This document shows positions 1 to 11,680 of a DNA stretch of 64,000 nt, piece by piece. Source of the DNA: Armillaria gallica. Its lineage: Eukaryota > Basidiomycota > Agaricomycetes > Agaricales > Physalacriaceae. The stretch's first letter is position 1. Each line of letters begins with the position of its first letter. The notes below the pieces were generated by a model that saw only the letters and a list, made by a program, of their open reading frames with translations, did no database searches and was not told the origin of the DNA. The DNA lies in contig JBANDB010000017.1 in assembly GCA_037576215.1 (NCBI GenBank), positions 930,001 to 994,000 of the forward strand. The letters run 5' to 3'. Both the position numbers and the translations under genes were made by a program.

Positions 1-653
1 AGTTCCTATCGGGGACGTCCCATTCGTTAAACGGCCTTCTAAATAGCATGTGGATCTCAATAGTGGGGGTAACCCTATATGTCACCTTCGAGTTAACTCT
101 TCGGGATCATATCATACAACTGTATTCTAAGCGGGAATCTACAATATGCGCTCCTTCGAAACGCATCTTCGCTTCTCTTCAGCTCGCACCTTCGGGTACA
201 GAAAGGACTGTACTCGGTGATCGGTGTGAATTTTAAGGTCCTTAGTGTTGTTGTATTCAGAATCCACTTACTCATCTCGACAAATGGACATGCATAATTT
301 TCCTGATACCTCCTTCTATCCACCCAGCGCTAGGCGGTGGGACACTCTGGTACAAATGCCGAAGGACTGTCGCTCTTACGTCTAAATCCGTGGCAACCAG
401 CCAGCTCAACTGAATTCGTCGGTCTCGCACATGATAAAGAAGTCATCGCGTCAGCCATGCAAATGTCACGTTGTGCAGCGAGGGAATAACTTCGAAAGCA
501 GGCACAAAAGCGTTTTCTCCCGAGGAAAAAGGATGGTCAGAAGGTTTAGGTTCTCTGTTCTGGGAACGGCAGCATTCAGCCTGCCTCTAAGTGAAAGTCA
601 TCTTCTCCTGTATCGAGATGAGCACCGTTTGCATCAGGACAAGTTTTGGTTAT

Positions 654-1932
654 TTACGCATCTAAAATTATATTTGCAGTTTTTTTTCCCGCAGTGATCC
701 GTCCTGACGAGTCAAAAGCGTCCAGTTGAACGGATCGTGAGTACATCATACCAGAATTGACTGAGCACGAGAGAAGCGGTCCGATACCGATCGTTTCATT
801 GGTGGGATCAGTCTGCCAAGTGATACTGTTTATTGATTCCACCAATTCTATGCGCTGAAAACCCTTGAGACTCTTAAAGATAGGGAGAATCACTGCAGAG
901 AAGTGCACCCCTTTCAGATGATCAGGAAGTGCCAAGACCAGAGCATACTGAAAGAGCAGTGCAGCAAGTAGATGATATATCAGGGTTGGTGTGACGGGAC
1001 CTAGATAGCGTGCAAAGGAATCGTAAATGCTTCGATAAGGAAAATACATGGTTGTATCAGTCGATGACCAGCAGGGAAAGCGCAGCTTGAGAGAACAGGC
1101 AGTGAGGTCACTTGAAAAAATACCATAAATCCTTCAAGGTTTAATCGAATCACGAATGATGGAACGATAACATTTAGAGTTGCTACTTGAAGCTCTTTGA
1201 TTGGGCAGTGGAAAACCACATTTGTACCCCATTTCACAGAGCCATGAGAGAGTCAGTGGCGCGAATGAAGACCACCACCATGTCCTTAGGCACAATGACG
1301 GTCACCAACCACGCTGGAAATCTACCATTAAAAGCAAAGAGAATCCGGCACCGAGTGTTCCATGCGTCACCACAAGATGGAACCGATATCAATAACAAAA
1401 GACGCCAAGGACAGATAGCGCTCTGATATACAGAAAATGACACAGTCCTATTCGTCACCTGGTAAGTGGCCAAGACGCATCCTGTCGAGAGGCCAATGAG
1501 GAAGCGCAATTATGTGATAACGTCCGCGGCGCGGAATGCGGCGTCATTTATCTGCCAGAAGAGAAAAACCATGTCAATAGAATGGATCAGGTGTTTCAGG
1601 GCCATGAATCGCATACCAAAGATTGCCCGAGGATACTTCAGACGGTGCTGAACTGGACAGATTTTACCACTAGCACTCGGGCTACTCAGAGGCAGTGATA
1701 CAGGGAAGAACGTGAGAATAGGCCCCCAAGACTCAAAGGAGGAGGAGAACAGAGCGCCGTCATAAGATACAAACTGTAGGACTCTAGAGAAACAGTGAAC
1801 GTAAACCGTAAACTCAACTTTGACCTCACCACTGAGTATTGAGTCACGAAGAATATAAGGCCACATCAACGGGTTCCGTCGTTTATCTCGTATATAGCGA
1901 GACGTGGCTAAGAGACCATAAATCGAAAGCAC
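654..1932 (-). other. possible degenerate membrane-protein coding traces
   Basis: Four consecutive minus-strand open stretches (1932-1510, 1509-1234, 1237-1001, 1049-654) contain hydrophobic runs and could be exons or remnants of a multi-pass membrane protein. No family was recognised with confidence. No convincing GT..AG chain joins them, and I see no clear start. They lie just upstream of, and divergent from, the Cdc4-type gene, so only about 220 bp would be left for a shared promoter. The left part (1-653) shows nothing I can support. This may be a pseudogene or chance open frames. Confidence 0.2.
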
Positions 1933-2150
1933 AGGAATACCGAGTCGTAGTCGTAACGAAAGTGAACATTTCGGACGTACGATCCGAATGTTCGGAGAAT
2001 ATCGGCTTAGTTACCGGTCGGACAACCAACAATGCACCGGTCAGGTGACCCATACTTTTAAACTCCGCCTCTACATTTGGAACATACAAGCTTGTAGTGT
2101 ACTTCTGTGCTCTTTCGGCGTTTGGACTCTTACCACCATTATTCTCCGCG

Positions 2151-5010
2151 ATGAGCCCTCCGCAACGTCCTTTGCTCGTCCTACAGCCGTCTGTGAACAC
2201 GACGACGTATGTATCTTTTCAATTAAATGCACCGAAGCCTACTGACAGCTTACTAGCGTGGTGACAACGACAACAACCACGACGACGTATGCGCCGATAC
2301 ATTTACCTCCGCTGCCACCTCCGTCTTCGCCCAAAGATCCAAAGAACTACCCTTTACTTCATGCAACTCTCCCTCAATCGCTCCGACACTTTCCCTTGAC
2401 GTTTCCTGGTGGCGCACGCGCAACTTTTCGCGACGGTGATGACGGTGATCATGAGATGCAAGAAGAGCAGGAGCTCGCTTCGGGCAATGGATGGCGCATG
2501 CTGAGACGCGATGAAGATGCAGAACAGTCCACCGTCGTCGGCCTCGCGGAAGCTCTTGAGCGTTATGGCAAAAAGCGGTCGCATGCTGGTGAAGGCATGA
2601 TGGAAGGTGTGGAATCCACTGCGGACATGGATTCAAGTCCACCGCCACCGAGGAAAAAGGCGAGATCAGGCGGACTGCCACCCATCTCCACAATGAATGC
2701 TGCCGCGCCACCTTCGCCCTTACCTTCACCTCATGGCTCGCCTCCCCCAGAGACAATATGGCCGTCGGCACCGCCCAGTGGCACGTCTTCGCCACTACCG
2801 CAGGCCCCTCTTCAGCCGGATTTATCATTAACGACTCTCCTCACTCTGCCGTCTCTAGTGACACATTTCACAAGTTTACCTGCTCCCCTACAATCTCATT
2901 TCCTGTTAACCCTCCTCCGCCACTCACCCCTACCTGTTCTGCGCACCTTGCATTCCGTTTTGACCCCCACATTAGCTCGCGATTTCCTGACTCTTCTACC
3001 CGCAGAGCTTGTCTCTCTAATTCTAAGTTTCCTCCCTTATGAAGCGCTGGCTCGTGCCTCACGCGTATCCAGACCCTGGCAGGCTATAATAGATTCCGAT
3101 CCTGTGCTTTGGCGTGACCTTCTTAAAACCACGAATATATGGTTTGGTGGGGAGTCTGAAAATGCTTTTGCAAAGGCTATTCTTTCCCGTCGACAGCGGG
3201 AATATAACGGCATACCCCCTGCATTGCCCCTCCCCCATCCCTACAAAATATTATTCAAGTCTCGCCATTTAACTCGCACACGATGGGTTCAAAACTCTGA
3301 ACCCAAGCACAGATCTTTCTTCGCGCATGGTTCATCTGTTGTCACATGTTTGATATTTTCCCATGGGCGTATCATATCTGCCTCGGACGACCATTCTATT
3401 CACGTGTATTGCCCTATGACCGGTGATCTACTTCGCTCACTTGACGGTCATGAAGGAGGTGTGTGGGCGCTGGCCGCAACAAAGGACATTCTTGTTAGTG
3501 GGTCGACAGACCGTACGGTGAGGATTTGGGACCTAACGACTGGTCGTTGTACGCACGTTTTTGGCGGTCATACCAGCACTGTACGGTGCCTTGCCATAGT
3601 AAAACCGGAGTGGGTAGATGTGGAGCAAGAGTCTGGAGTCATAACCAAGGAGAAGTGGCCCAAACGACCTGTCATCGTCACAGGAAGTAGAGATCACTCT
3701 TTGAGGGTTTGGACACTTCCGAAACCAGGCGAACCTGAGTATCGTTGTTACGGCTCAGAGGATGCCGACCTAGATCCCGCGGATGTCTGTGTAAGTCGTT
3801 ACGACTGCATGCCAGTGTGTTATACGTTCTGACGTCATTCAACCTCAGGACGCCGAAGAAAATCCATACCATAGATTACACCTCGAGGGCCATGATCAAG
3901 CCGTACGAGCCCTTGCAGCTAGGGGTCGAACGTTAGTTTCCGGAAGCTACGATTGTAGTGTTCGTATCTGGGATATAGTCACTGGACAGTGCAAATTTGT
4001 CCTGACGGGCCACACTCAGAAAGGTTCGTATGTTTATGCCTTTCTATTGATTGTATTTATAAAGCCTTCTTGTAGTTTACAGCGTCGTGCTTGACCCGAC
4101 ACGCAACCAAGCGTGCTCCGGTTCTATGGACGGAACCGTCCGCGTGTGGAATCTGCAGAACGGACAATGCCAACACACCTTGACCGGACATACTTCGCTA
4201 GTCGGTCTTTTGGGACTGTCGCCTTCCTATCTCGTATCTGCAGCCGCTGATTCGACGCTGCGTATCTGGGATCCGGATACTGGCGAACTGAAGCACACTC
4301 TTGCCGCTCATACCGGGGCTATCACTTGCTTCCAGCATGACGAGTTCAAAGTCCTTAGTGGGTCCGATGGAACGCTAAAGATGTGGAATGTTCGCGACGG
4401 TACCGTCGTAAGAGACTTACTGACGGGGATCACAGGCGTGTGGCAGGTGGTGTTCGAAGGCCGATGGTGCGTCGCTGCAAGCAATCGGAATGACACCACG
4501 GTGCTTGATGTTTGGGACTTTGGGAGGCCCGATGATGAGGACTGGATTGGGGAGCCTCCCAATTGGACGTATGATGAAGACTTCACTGACGATGAAGAAG
4601 ACGACGGGGAAGGGATGTTCAGTGTGCGGGGTGCCAGTGAGATGGAAGACGAAGACGATGAGCAGGAACAAGCCGATGTAGATGCCATGGACCAGGATTT
4701 GATACCCTCGGAGAGCGAGTCTGTCGGGGACATTGAGATTGATGACGAGCTGGACACTCACGCTACATTCACTCGACGTCACCGTCGAGGTACTACCAAG
4801 GAGGCTGAAGGAGACCTCGCCCATGTGTCGGATGATGAGGAGGTGGACGGGGTCCAAGCCTCGAGGTGGGCGTCGGTGACTGCGACGAGCTCTTCTAGTA
4901 AAGGGCGCCTGTCGTCCCGCCGAAGTGCAGCCTCTTCTTTGGTCGCGAACCACTCGAACGAGGGACCAAGCCGCCCTCGGGCACGAACTCATGGACCACG
5001 ACGACGATAA
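2151..5010 (+). CDS. CDC4: Cdc4-type F-box/WD40 repeat protein (SCF substrate receptor)
   Basis: Predicted 899 aa from exons 2151-2206, 2257-3790, 3849-4023 and 4076-5010, all in phase. The start ATG at 2151 lies in a small first exon. The large exon is open upstream only to GTG, and the 50-nt intron (gtatgt..ctag) restores ATG with matching phase. A long Pro/Ser/Thr-rich N-terminus is followed by an F-box near residues 260-300 (LLPAELVSLILSFLPYEAL) and about seven WD40 blades. These include the Cdc4 signature HTQKVYSVVLDPTRNQ, recovered only by using the upstream acceptor at 4075. A strongly acidic Asp/Glu tail follows the propeller. In the family the F-box binds Skp1 and the propeller reads phosphodegrons, sending cell-cycle inhibitors to the proteasome. 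Pop1/Fbw7-like naming is equally valid. Confidence 0.93.
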
Positions 5011-5429
5011 CGACACCACATGCCAGTTGGTACTCTTTCTTTTCGTCTTCCTTAGAGTACTTTTGCTTCCCGACATGGTAGCTTTGCCGGCTTGTCCATA
5101 TAATTTTGATACATATATAGTCTACTTGTTGGGATTGCAAGTTTTATCTGTTACCCCATTGCTCTTCACGTAATGTACTGCTACCATTGGCCAGGATCTC
5201 TCTTTGTGTTTTCTATGTCTCAATACCACGGATAGTTACTAAGATTCATGAGCGTTGTTTGAAAAATACAGTGATCTGTGAAAATTGGCTACAAGATCTC
5301 GGAACTAGCAGCGAAGCATCACTCGTATACACGTGTACAATACTCGAATACACGGCGACGGAGCGGTGTGCCCAAACGGCCATCCCTGGAAGCAGCTAAT
5401 CATGGCCAAGATCATCAGCATTGAGTTTT
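5011..5429. other. convergent 3' intergenic region
   Basis: This 419-bp gap lies between the tail-to-tail ends of the Cdc4-type gene and the cyclophilin gene. It is AT-richer than its flanks and presumably holds both 3' untranslated regions. No gene, repeat or RNA structure was recognised. Confidence 0.5.
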
Positions 5430-6171
5430 TTAAACGACCCGGGCTTTGTGAATTTTCACGTCTTCTCGTGGCCTAAGGTTGACATATTCAGCAAATAAGG
5501 CTTCGTGACCTGCAAAGAGAAAAACATACCGATCTTGCGCATCAACTGCTACTGCCCCCAGACGCTGAACTACCCTCATACCGGAGCTAACCCTTCCAAA
5601 GATAGTATGCTTATTATCCAAGTACGGAGTGGGCCCTAATGTTATAAAGAACTGAGAACCTGCAGACCAAGTCAGCACCCCCAACTTGAAAGACATGTCC
5701 CACCATTACCGACCATTAGTATTCGGTCCTGAATTCGCCATCGCAAGTATTCCGGCGCCAGTAAACCTCAGCTCCGGATGTATTTCATCCTCGCTGTTGC
5801 GAAGTCAGACGGGACTCCGCGGTGATACGAGAAGTTCGCACGTACAACTTTTGCCCGTAGATGCTCGTTCCCCCACGTCCTGTTCCCGTCGGATCTCCTC
5901 CTTGGATCATGAAGTCCTACGGGTAACGACAGGGTAAGCGAGAGTCGGCAGCCGACATTATCCTGGATACGCACGGAGACGATTCGGTGGAATGTGACCC
6001 CGTTGTAGTACCCACGCCTGGCGAGCTCTGCAAAGTTTTTGCATGTCTTGGAGCTGGGAGAAGTATAATAGTAGAAGAAGAGCGCGAGAGACGTACCTTG
6101 GGCGCATGATCAAAGTACAGTTCGAACTGTATGTCTCCTAAGCTTGTTTCAAACACAACTGTATCGGTCAT
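5430..6171 (-). CDS. PPIL1-type cyclophilin (peptidyl-prolyl cis-trans isomerase)
   Basis: Six exons (6171-6097, 6046-5975, 5916-5846, 5793-5714, 5659-5530, 5472-5430) give 156 aa, the usual length of the small single-domain PPIL1/Cyp1 group. The order of motifs is [22 protein letters not shown], the catalytic FHRI and [15 protein letters not shown], then [21 protein letters not shown] and HTIFGRV. Active-site residues typical of cyclophilins (FHRI Arg, QFF, the ligand-binding H of KHTIFG) are all present. PPIL1 relatives join activated spliceosomes through Skip/Prp45, so a nuclear folding role is likely by family. It shares a 131-bp divergent promoter with the tRNA deacylase gene. The start at MTDTVV fits the family N-terminus; the open frame continues upstream without support. 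Confidence 0.93.
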
Positions 6172-6302
6172 CTTCGAGTTCTGACGGAATGCAGTGGAGG
6201 GTGGCAGGCACAGCCACTGACGCGTTCTGAATTGGAATTGGTAATTCGACAACTTGGCGCTTGCTTTCAAACCAACACCTCTTAATTGGCTGTGATTCCT
6301 CG
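6172..6302. promoter_or_regulatory. 131-bp bidirectional promoter, cyclophilin / D-aminoacyl-tRNA deacylase
   Basis: Two start codons diverge from this short gap, so both promoters and 5' untranslated regions must lie within it or overlap the genes. I saw no TATA box. The location is certain if the two start codons are right; any shared regulation is inferred. Confidence 0.55.
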
Positions 6303-7295
6303 ATGCGGGCCGTTATACAGCGTGTGTCCTCGGCGTCGGTTACAGGTAATCATTTCCTTCCGAGTGTATGATCCTTTTGCCGTAACGTTCCTTCTACTAG
6401 TTGACGACGAAGTCGTATCTAAAATATCTCGAGGTTTGATGGTCCTAGTGGGTATAGGCTCAGGTCTGTTACCCACCACTGACCCTCGCTGTTTGCCATC
6501 CTTGATTCAATGCAGAACAGATGATACTGCCTCCGACGTCTCTTCCACGATTAAAAAAATGTGTGTCCACTTCTTCGGTATACATTCAACGAATCAATAA
6601 ATTCCGAACTTGCGCCGTTCGCTCGATTTTTCCCTCGAAGGTCTGCCACAAGTCCTCGTCTTGTGATCACATTTTCAATGACTTGAACTTTCCCAGTTTG
6701 GGCCTACGGATTTTTTCAGATCCGACAGATCCAAAGAAGATGTGGAAGGCCAGCGTGAAAGATATCGAAGGGGAAATTTTATGCGTTTCGCAGTTCACAT
6801 TACTGGCAAATATTACCAAAGATAAACCTGATTTCCATCTTGCAATGGTTCGTGATGTGTCGGGGTGCAGATCCCCGAGGGACCCGAGTTGACAATTGTC
6901 TTTGTGTAGTCTGCAGATCCAGCTCGCGAACTGTACGGTGCTTTTTTGGATATGCTCCGAGAGGCCTATGTCCCAGAAAGAATCAAAGGTACGTTCCATC
7001 CATCGAGCCAACATCTCAATATTCCGACCTTGACCCATTTATTTCAGATGGGAAATTTGGGGCAATGATGAACGTCAGCCTGACAAACGACGTAAGGTCC
7101 TCAGCGCCAATTCTTACATTCGGAGGCGTTAAACTTTGTATTTAGGGCCCTGTCACGTTCACCATCGATTCGCGGAAATACCAGTACGTTGGCCACTCTG
7201 GTGGGAATGGTGTTGGAAATGTGAATGCGAATGTGAAGGGAGGAGGAAAATCGAAGAAGGGACCCGCGCCTTCGACCGTTGCGGAGACGCCCTAG
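6303..7295 (+). CDS. DTD1: D-aminoacyl-tRNA deacylase (DTD1)
   Basis: Seven exons (6303-6345, 6401-6463, 6521-6560, 6697-6847, 6910-6988, 7048-7091, 7146-7295) give 189 aa. The protein opens with MRAVIQRV, typical of DTD, and carries both catalytic-site signatures: SQFTLLAN (family SQFTL) and the C-terminal pocket motif, here MNVSLTNDGPVTF. DTD homodimers hydrolyse D-amino acids from mischarged tRNAs and so enforce chirality in translation, mainly in the cytosol. After the catalytic domain there is a Gly/Asn/Val-rich extension of about 40 residues ending in a Lys-rich stretch, absent from bacterial DTD but common in fungi. The 136-nt intron between exons 3 and 4 is unusually long for this window. 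Confidence 0.92.
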
Positions 7296-8341
7296 GGATT
7301 TTTAGTGGGCAAACCTTGTAAACATACATACCCGAGGCCCTAGAGAAATTAGAAGCTGAATACCGTGTCCATGTTGTGCTGGGTTCGGTTTAGATGGCTC
7401 TAAGTAGTCAGCGACCTATTATCTGACAAATTTGAAGTTTACAGTGTCATCGTAGCAAGTCTTGAAAATGCCCTTTGATTTTCTCTGTTTCTACAGTGTA
7501 TGGCCCACGTCAGTAAGAAGTGTTGACACCTCAATCAAATCATCGCGAGCAATCTTCCTCTTAATATCCCAGGAATATCACTCTGGTTCTTCGACGCCAC
7601 TAGGAACCAAGACTGGCTTGTGCTGGCACCCCAAATCTTCAGGCTTCAAGACCCGAAGCTCAGAAGAAGGCGTGAATCGGAACGACACCATAACATATCG
7701 CATCAAACTTCTGCCGATGTATAGATCCTCAGCCACGTAGCCCATTAGTGCTGGAAGACTACAAGTGCGGACTGGTGACTGCTGCGAGCGTTTATGCCGT
7801 ACACCACCTGAGTCTGCGCATGGCGGGGCGGCAAGCATAAATAGATCATCTCCTCCCTAGAGCATCGCAACGTTCGTCCTCCGAGTAAAACGGGGATTCC
7901 AAAACCAGGGAGCGAACAGCAAGATCATTGTCGACGCCTTACTCCAGTTGAAAATAGAATGGCGCTAAGTCGTAAGCTACTCCCTCAAAACAATAGGCTT
8001 TGTTCCGTACCAACCCCCATTCAGTAGATAAACGCCAATTCTCATCACCCGAAACCACAATCAGGTCGTTAGTAGACTAGCATATATAAGGAGTATAATC
8101 CGTGTTTGATACAGGGTAGCCATATATTCCAATCATTAATATCACACTCATCTTTCAAGAGTAGCACAAAATCGCGAAACCGTTCCACGGAAGGCACAAC
8201 ATAAGCCTAGCATGGATCGGCAGGAGGAGGAAAACACTTGATATCATAAAGAGGTGACCTTATTATCGTCCAGTGTCTAAATCCATGAACACCCAGAGAG
8301 AATATGAAAAATATAAACAGACCCGGACCCAGAATCCCATC
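7296..8341. other. intergenic, one weak minus-strand coding-like stretch
   Basis: Between the tail-to-tail DTD1 and Doa1 genes lies about 1 kb with no recognised gene. A minus-strand frame from about 7838 to 7500 stays open for over 110 codons and has a coding-like composition, but it matches no family I know and has no clear splice partners. It could be a small lineage-specific gene or chance. Confidence 0.3.
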
Positions 8342-11300
8342 TCACATTGCAGAGATCTCTCGAATTATATTCAAGACCCGCTCCTCTGGATACTTGGTTT
8401 TCAGGGAAGCGAGGATTGGTGTGATGGCGTTCAACTGAGAGGTGGTCGAGCCCTGTCTTTTCAATGCAAGCAACTACCATTGGCGCGTTTAAGAGTGCTC
8501 CCGACGGAAATCATTTCAAATGCTCACCACGTTGCCAAGCCCGACGAGACCACGGTAAACAGGTTCCGACTCATTAATCTCAAGGCGTAGAAGCTAGAAA
8601 AGAACGATCAACGCTTGTCCCTAAGTACGGAACTGCGGAGCACATACCCGAAGTGCCAGGGTGATGTAGAGCTCACGCTGGTCTGGAGGTAGTTGTGTGC
8701 GAAGGACTACACAGGAGATGCTACAAGCTCATCAGAGCCACCAATAATAGGATAGAATACGAGGGTACGCACTTGAACAAAAGGGAAGCCAACGGGAGCC
8801 GATTTCTCTTATCCAATACAGAGAAATCGACCACGTCCAAAGCTTGCAATATCTAAAACAAGGGTCACGTCAAAGAAAGCACACCGCATCATCAGACATT
8901 GCGCCATACCCCGTTGGGCCAGGTCTCGTCTATCTGGGCGGTCTCTTGAAGCGTATTCGCCAACGTCCTCAAAATAAGCGACACATTTGTCTGTCGATCC
9001 CTACTTAAAGGAGCCTCCCACGGAGAGTCCCATTCCCCGGCCTTGAGCAGAGTCTTTAGGAATTGGATCCTTGCATCGGGAGTTGCGAATACATCCGGGC
9101 AGAACCCGGCCATGAGGCGAGCTAAGTCAAGAACTAAAAGGAGCAAGATGTTGTATGAGTGCGGGAATGGAGGGGATGGTAGTAAGCTAGAAACAGACCA
9201 GGGAACAACTGCGACTGAGGCCATCTTTCTAGGATGTGTGAGATAGCATCGACGTGTGAAGTAGACATCAATGAGGGTCCTGATGCCGTCGGCGAAACGC
9301 TTGATAAATAGACAAAGAGTTCGTCGACAGCCGTGATCTCATGAGGGTACATGGCCAACGTGGCAGTCGACTAGAGGTCATCAGTTACGAGTAGGAAGTC
9401 GCAGAACAATGTACACTAACAATTTCGTGACTCAGGCTATCATTAAACTCAAAGAGCTTGCTTTGCATCGCAGAAACATTGGCCTGCTTGAACGACAGCG
9501 GGGTCGGCTGATAGATAATGAGCATTTGAGTACGATCACCAAAGCAGCGTACTTACAACTGGAAGAATCGACGGCTTGGGCGGCGGGGGTGCGCTCTGAG
9601 GTGGTGCACCAGAGTATCTTGACGCGCCAGTAAAAGGATCCATGTAGGTAGAGGAGGAAGCAGGCTGAGCCGTCGCGGGAGTGGAAGAACTCGCCATATA
9701 CCGAGAAGCGCCGGTATAAGGATCGACATAGGCTGATGGAGGCCCTGAAGCGGGAACAGAAGCAGCAGAACTTCTATACCGGGACGCACCTGGTAACGAG
9801 GTGAGTTTTCTTCGTCCCAGTACATCAAGAAATATGATATTACCAGTAAAGGGGTCCACATAGTCCTCTCCACCGGATCCGAGATTCACGCCGGAAGTAT
9901 TCTTTTCGATGAATTGTACTACTTGATCGATATAGGTTAGTGGTAGGTCGTTCTTTTCAAGGAACCGTTGGGCAGCAGCATATGGGTTTTCTATGTGGAA
10001 AGTCGGTCCGGTGATTTCTATCAAAAAAAGGTGCTCACCGGAGGCGTTATAAGGGAGCTTCAAAGGAGGCACCCCGTCTTGAATGTCAACGTCAAATACG
10101 TAGTCATATTCCTTTCCTTCATGGAGCTGCCGCCGGCCCTGGCCAACTGCATCGACAACATCTCCAATTTTTTTCCATGTGAGACTAGTCGCATCCCACT
10201 AGGCCATCTTAGAACCCATAGACACGAATAGGTCCAATAGAAAGGCGTACCTCGTGTGCTTCGACAGCATCGCCATTTCGGATCATCTTGACTTTACCGG
10301 GCGCATCACCTTATCGACAAGGTTATAAAGAATAAGTTTTAAAGACCACGCTTCTCACCTGGGGTACTTAATGCCTCTGGGCCAGGAAGGTCGCTCTTCT
10401 TCACATCGCCCACCTGCTGGGAGGGAAGCGCCTGACTAGCTACAGCGCCATCGTATGCTTTCAGGTCTGCTTCCGATGCCCAGCGCTCTTCGGAGGCACT
10501 GAAGACGCGTACGACTCCATCACTACAGCCACTAACAATGTCCCCGTTGGGCATTGAAGATACAGCCCATACGGATATAGCAGGGTGTGTGATAACTTGG
10601 GTGCATTCCCCGTCTTAAAAGGAAAAAAAAGAATAGGTTTAACGACTCAAGAGAGAAAGAATAAAACGGTACCTTTCCACACGCGAACCGATCGGTCCTC
10701 GCCACCAGAAACGATATCACCATTGGGTAGGACGGATAGGCTGTAAACAAATGATGTATGGCCCGATAATGAATAGACGAGGTCGCCACCAAGTGTCCAA
10801 ACACGAATTTCGCTGTTACAAACATCAGCAACAATACAACTACGGCTTTAAAGAGAGGACTATACCTATCATTGGAACAAGAGGCGAAGCCAATGTCAGG
10901 AACCAGGGCCAGACCGCGAACGGCGTCACGATGTCCTGTGAAGGTGGAGACGCATTTATGCCGTTGCCACAGTTTGATGGTTTTATCGGCGGACGCTATT
11001 TGGAGGCATGAGAGGGGTGAGCCAGAGTACTTGAAACGAACGCACCTGTCAGGAACTGCTCTTCATCCACGGCTAATACCGCCCACACAGATTGCTCGTG
11101 TCCCTTCAAGTCGTACGCCAACTTGAAGGACTTCCATACTTTGGCTGTCCTAAACCAAGGTGAGATTGACTCCATTTCGTGAAGTCAAATGTAACGCACC
11201 TGTCCCATGACCCCGATATGATAGTACCACCAGCCGACACATCCAATGCACAAACATTCTCCGAATGACCTAACAATGTGTAATCGGGATCGTCCTTCGG

Positions 11301-11680
11301 AGAATCCAGCGAGAAGACGTTAATCACGGTGTCCTGACCACCGGTAACCGCATATCCTTGTGAAGGGCCTTAGCATATGGCCTCCGACAGAGCGAGCAAG
11401 GAGTTACCCTTCGAATTTTGAACGGATGGTGGGATATATGCCACCGCGTTCACGTACCGCGACCCCGCACGCAACACCGACTCTGGAGCAAAGGACGACG
11501 ACGATGAAGAGCGTTGCCACGAAATCGCGGTAGAATCTCTCGATGCAGACAAGACGAGGTCGTTTGTCGGTGCCACAACCCCGCGCACCTGAGAATAATC
11601 AGTCGGCCTACTGAGCCCAATGAAAGGTAACGGACATCTGAAGTGTGAGCAGCGAGGGTAGCAGAAAGTTTGTAGGGCAT
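8342..11680 (-). CDS. DOA1: Doa1/Ufd3/PLAA, Cdc48 ubiquitin cofactor
   Basis: Eighteen exons give 822 aa: 11680-11636, 11588-11408, 11368-11200, 11149-11046, 10995-10866, 10812-10673, 10613-10359, 10309-10251, 10198-10039, 9990-9844, 9789-9557, 9507-9421, 9370-9199, 9133-8898, 8852-8773, 8720-8648, 8593-8528, 8473-8342. An N-terminal WD40 propeller (starts MPYKLSATLAAHTSD; about residues 1-310) is followed by the ubiquitin-binding PFU domain (YDYVFDVDIQDG to FIEKNTSG). Next come three spaced copies of DP(F/Y)TGASRY and the C-terminal PUL armadillo domain that docks on Cdc48/p97. The family recycles ubiquitin and acts in ER- and mitochondria-linked degradation. Two introns (10038-9991 and 9843-9790) are multiples of three without stops, so a naive frame runs through them; homology argues for removal. 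The donor of the 8897-8853 intron has a near alternative 12 nt upstream, also in phase. Confidence 0.93.
9595..9870 (-). repeat. three DP(F/Y)TGASRY motifs in Doa1 linker
   Basis: The linker between PFU and PUL domains carries YVDPFTGASRY, YVDPYTGASRY and YMDPFTGASRY, separated by Ser/Ala/Pro-rich spacers. PLAA relatives have similar linker motifs. The first copy is split by an intron after its Gly codon. Confidence 0.8.

Noticed and set aside
654..1932. Wax-synthase or DUF6533-like membrane gene
   Set aside because: Hydrophobic fragments looked suggestive, but no signature motif or consistent splicing was found, so no family name was given.
2253..2828. 191-codon minus-strand open frame
   Set aside because: It is antisense to the first large exon of the Cdc4-type gene; its His/Arg-rich composition mirrors the Pro/Ser-rich sense strand.
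4308..4757. Ser-rich minus-strand frame of 149 codons
   Set aside because: This is a shadow of the acidic tail of the Cdc4-type gene (GAX codons read backwards give Ser runs).
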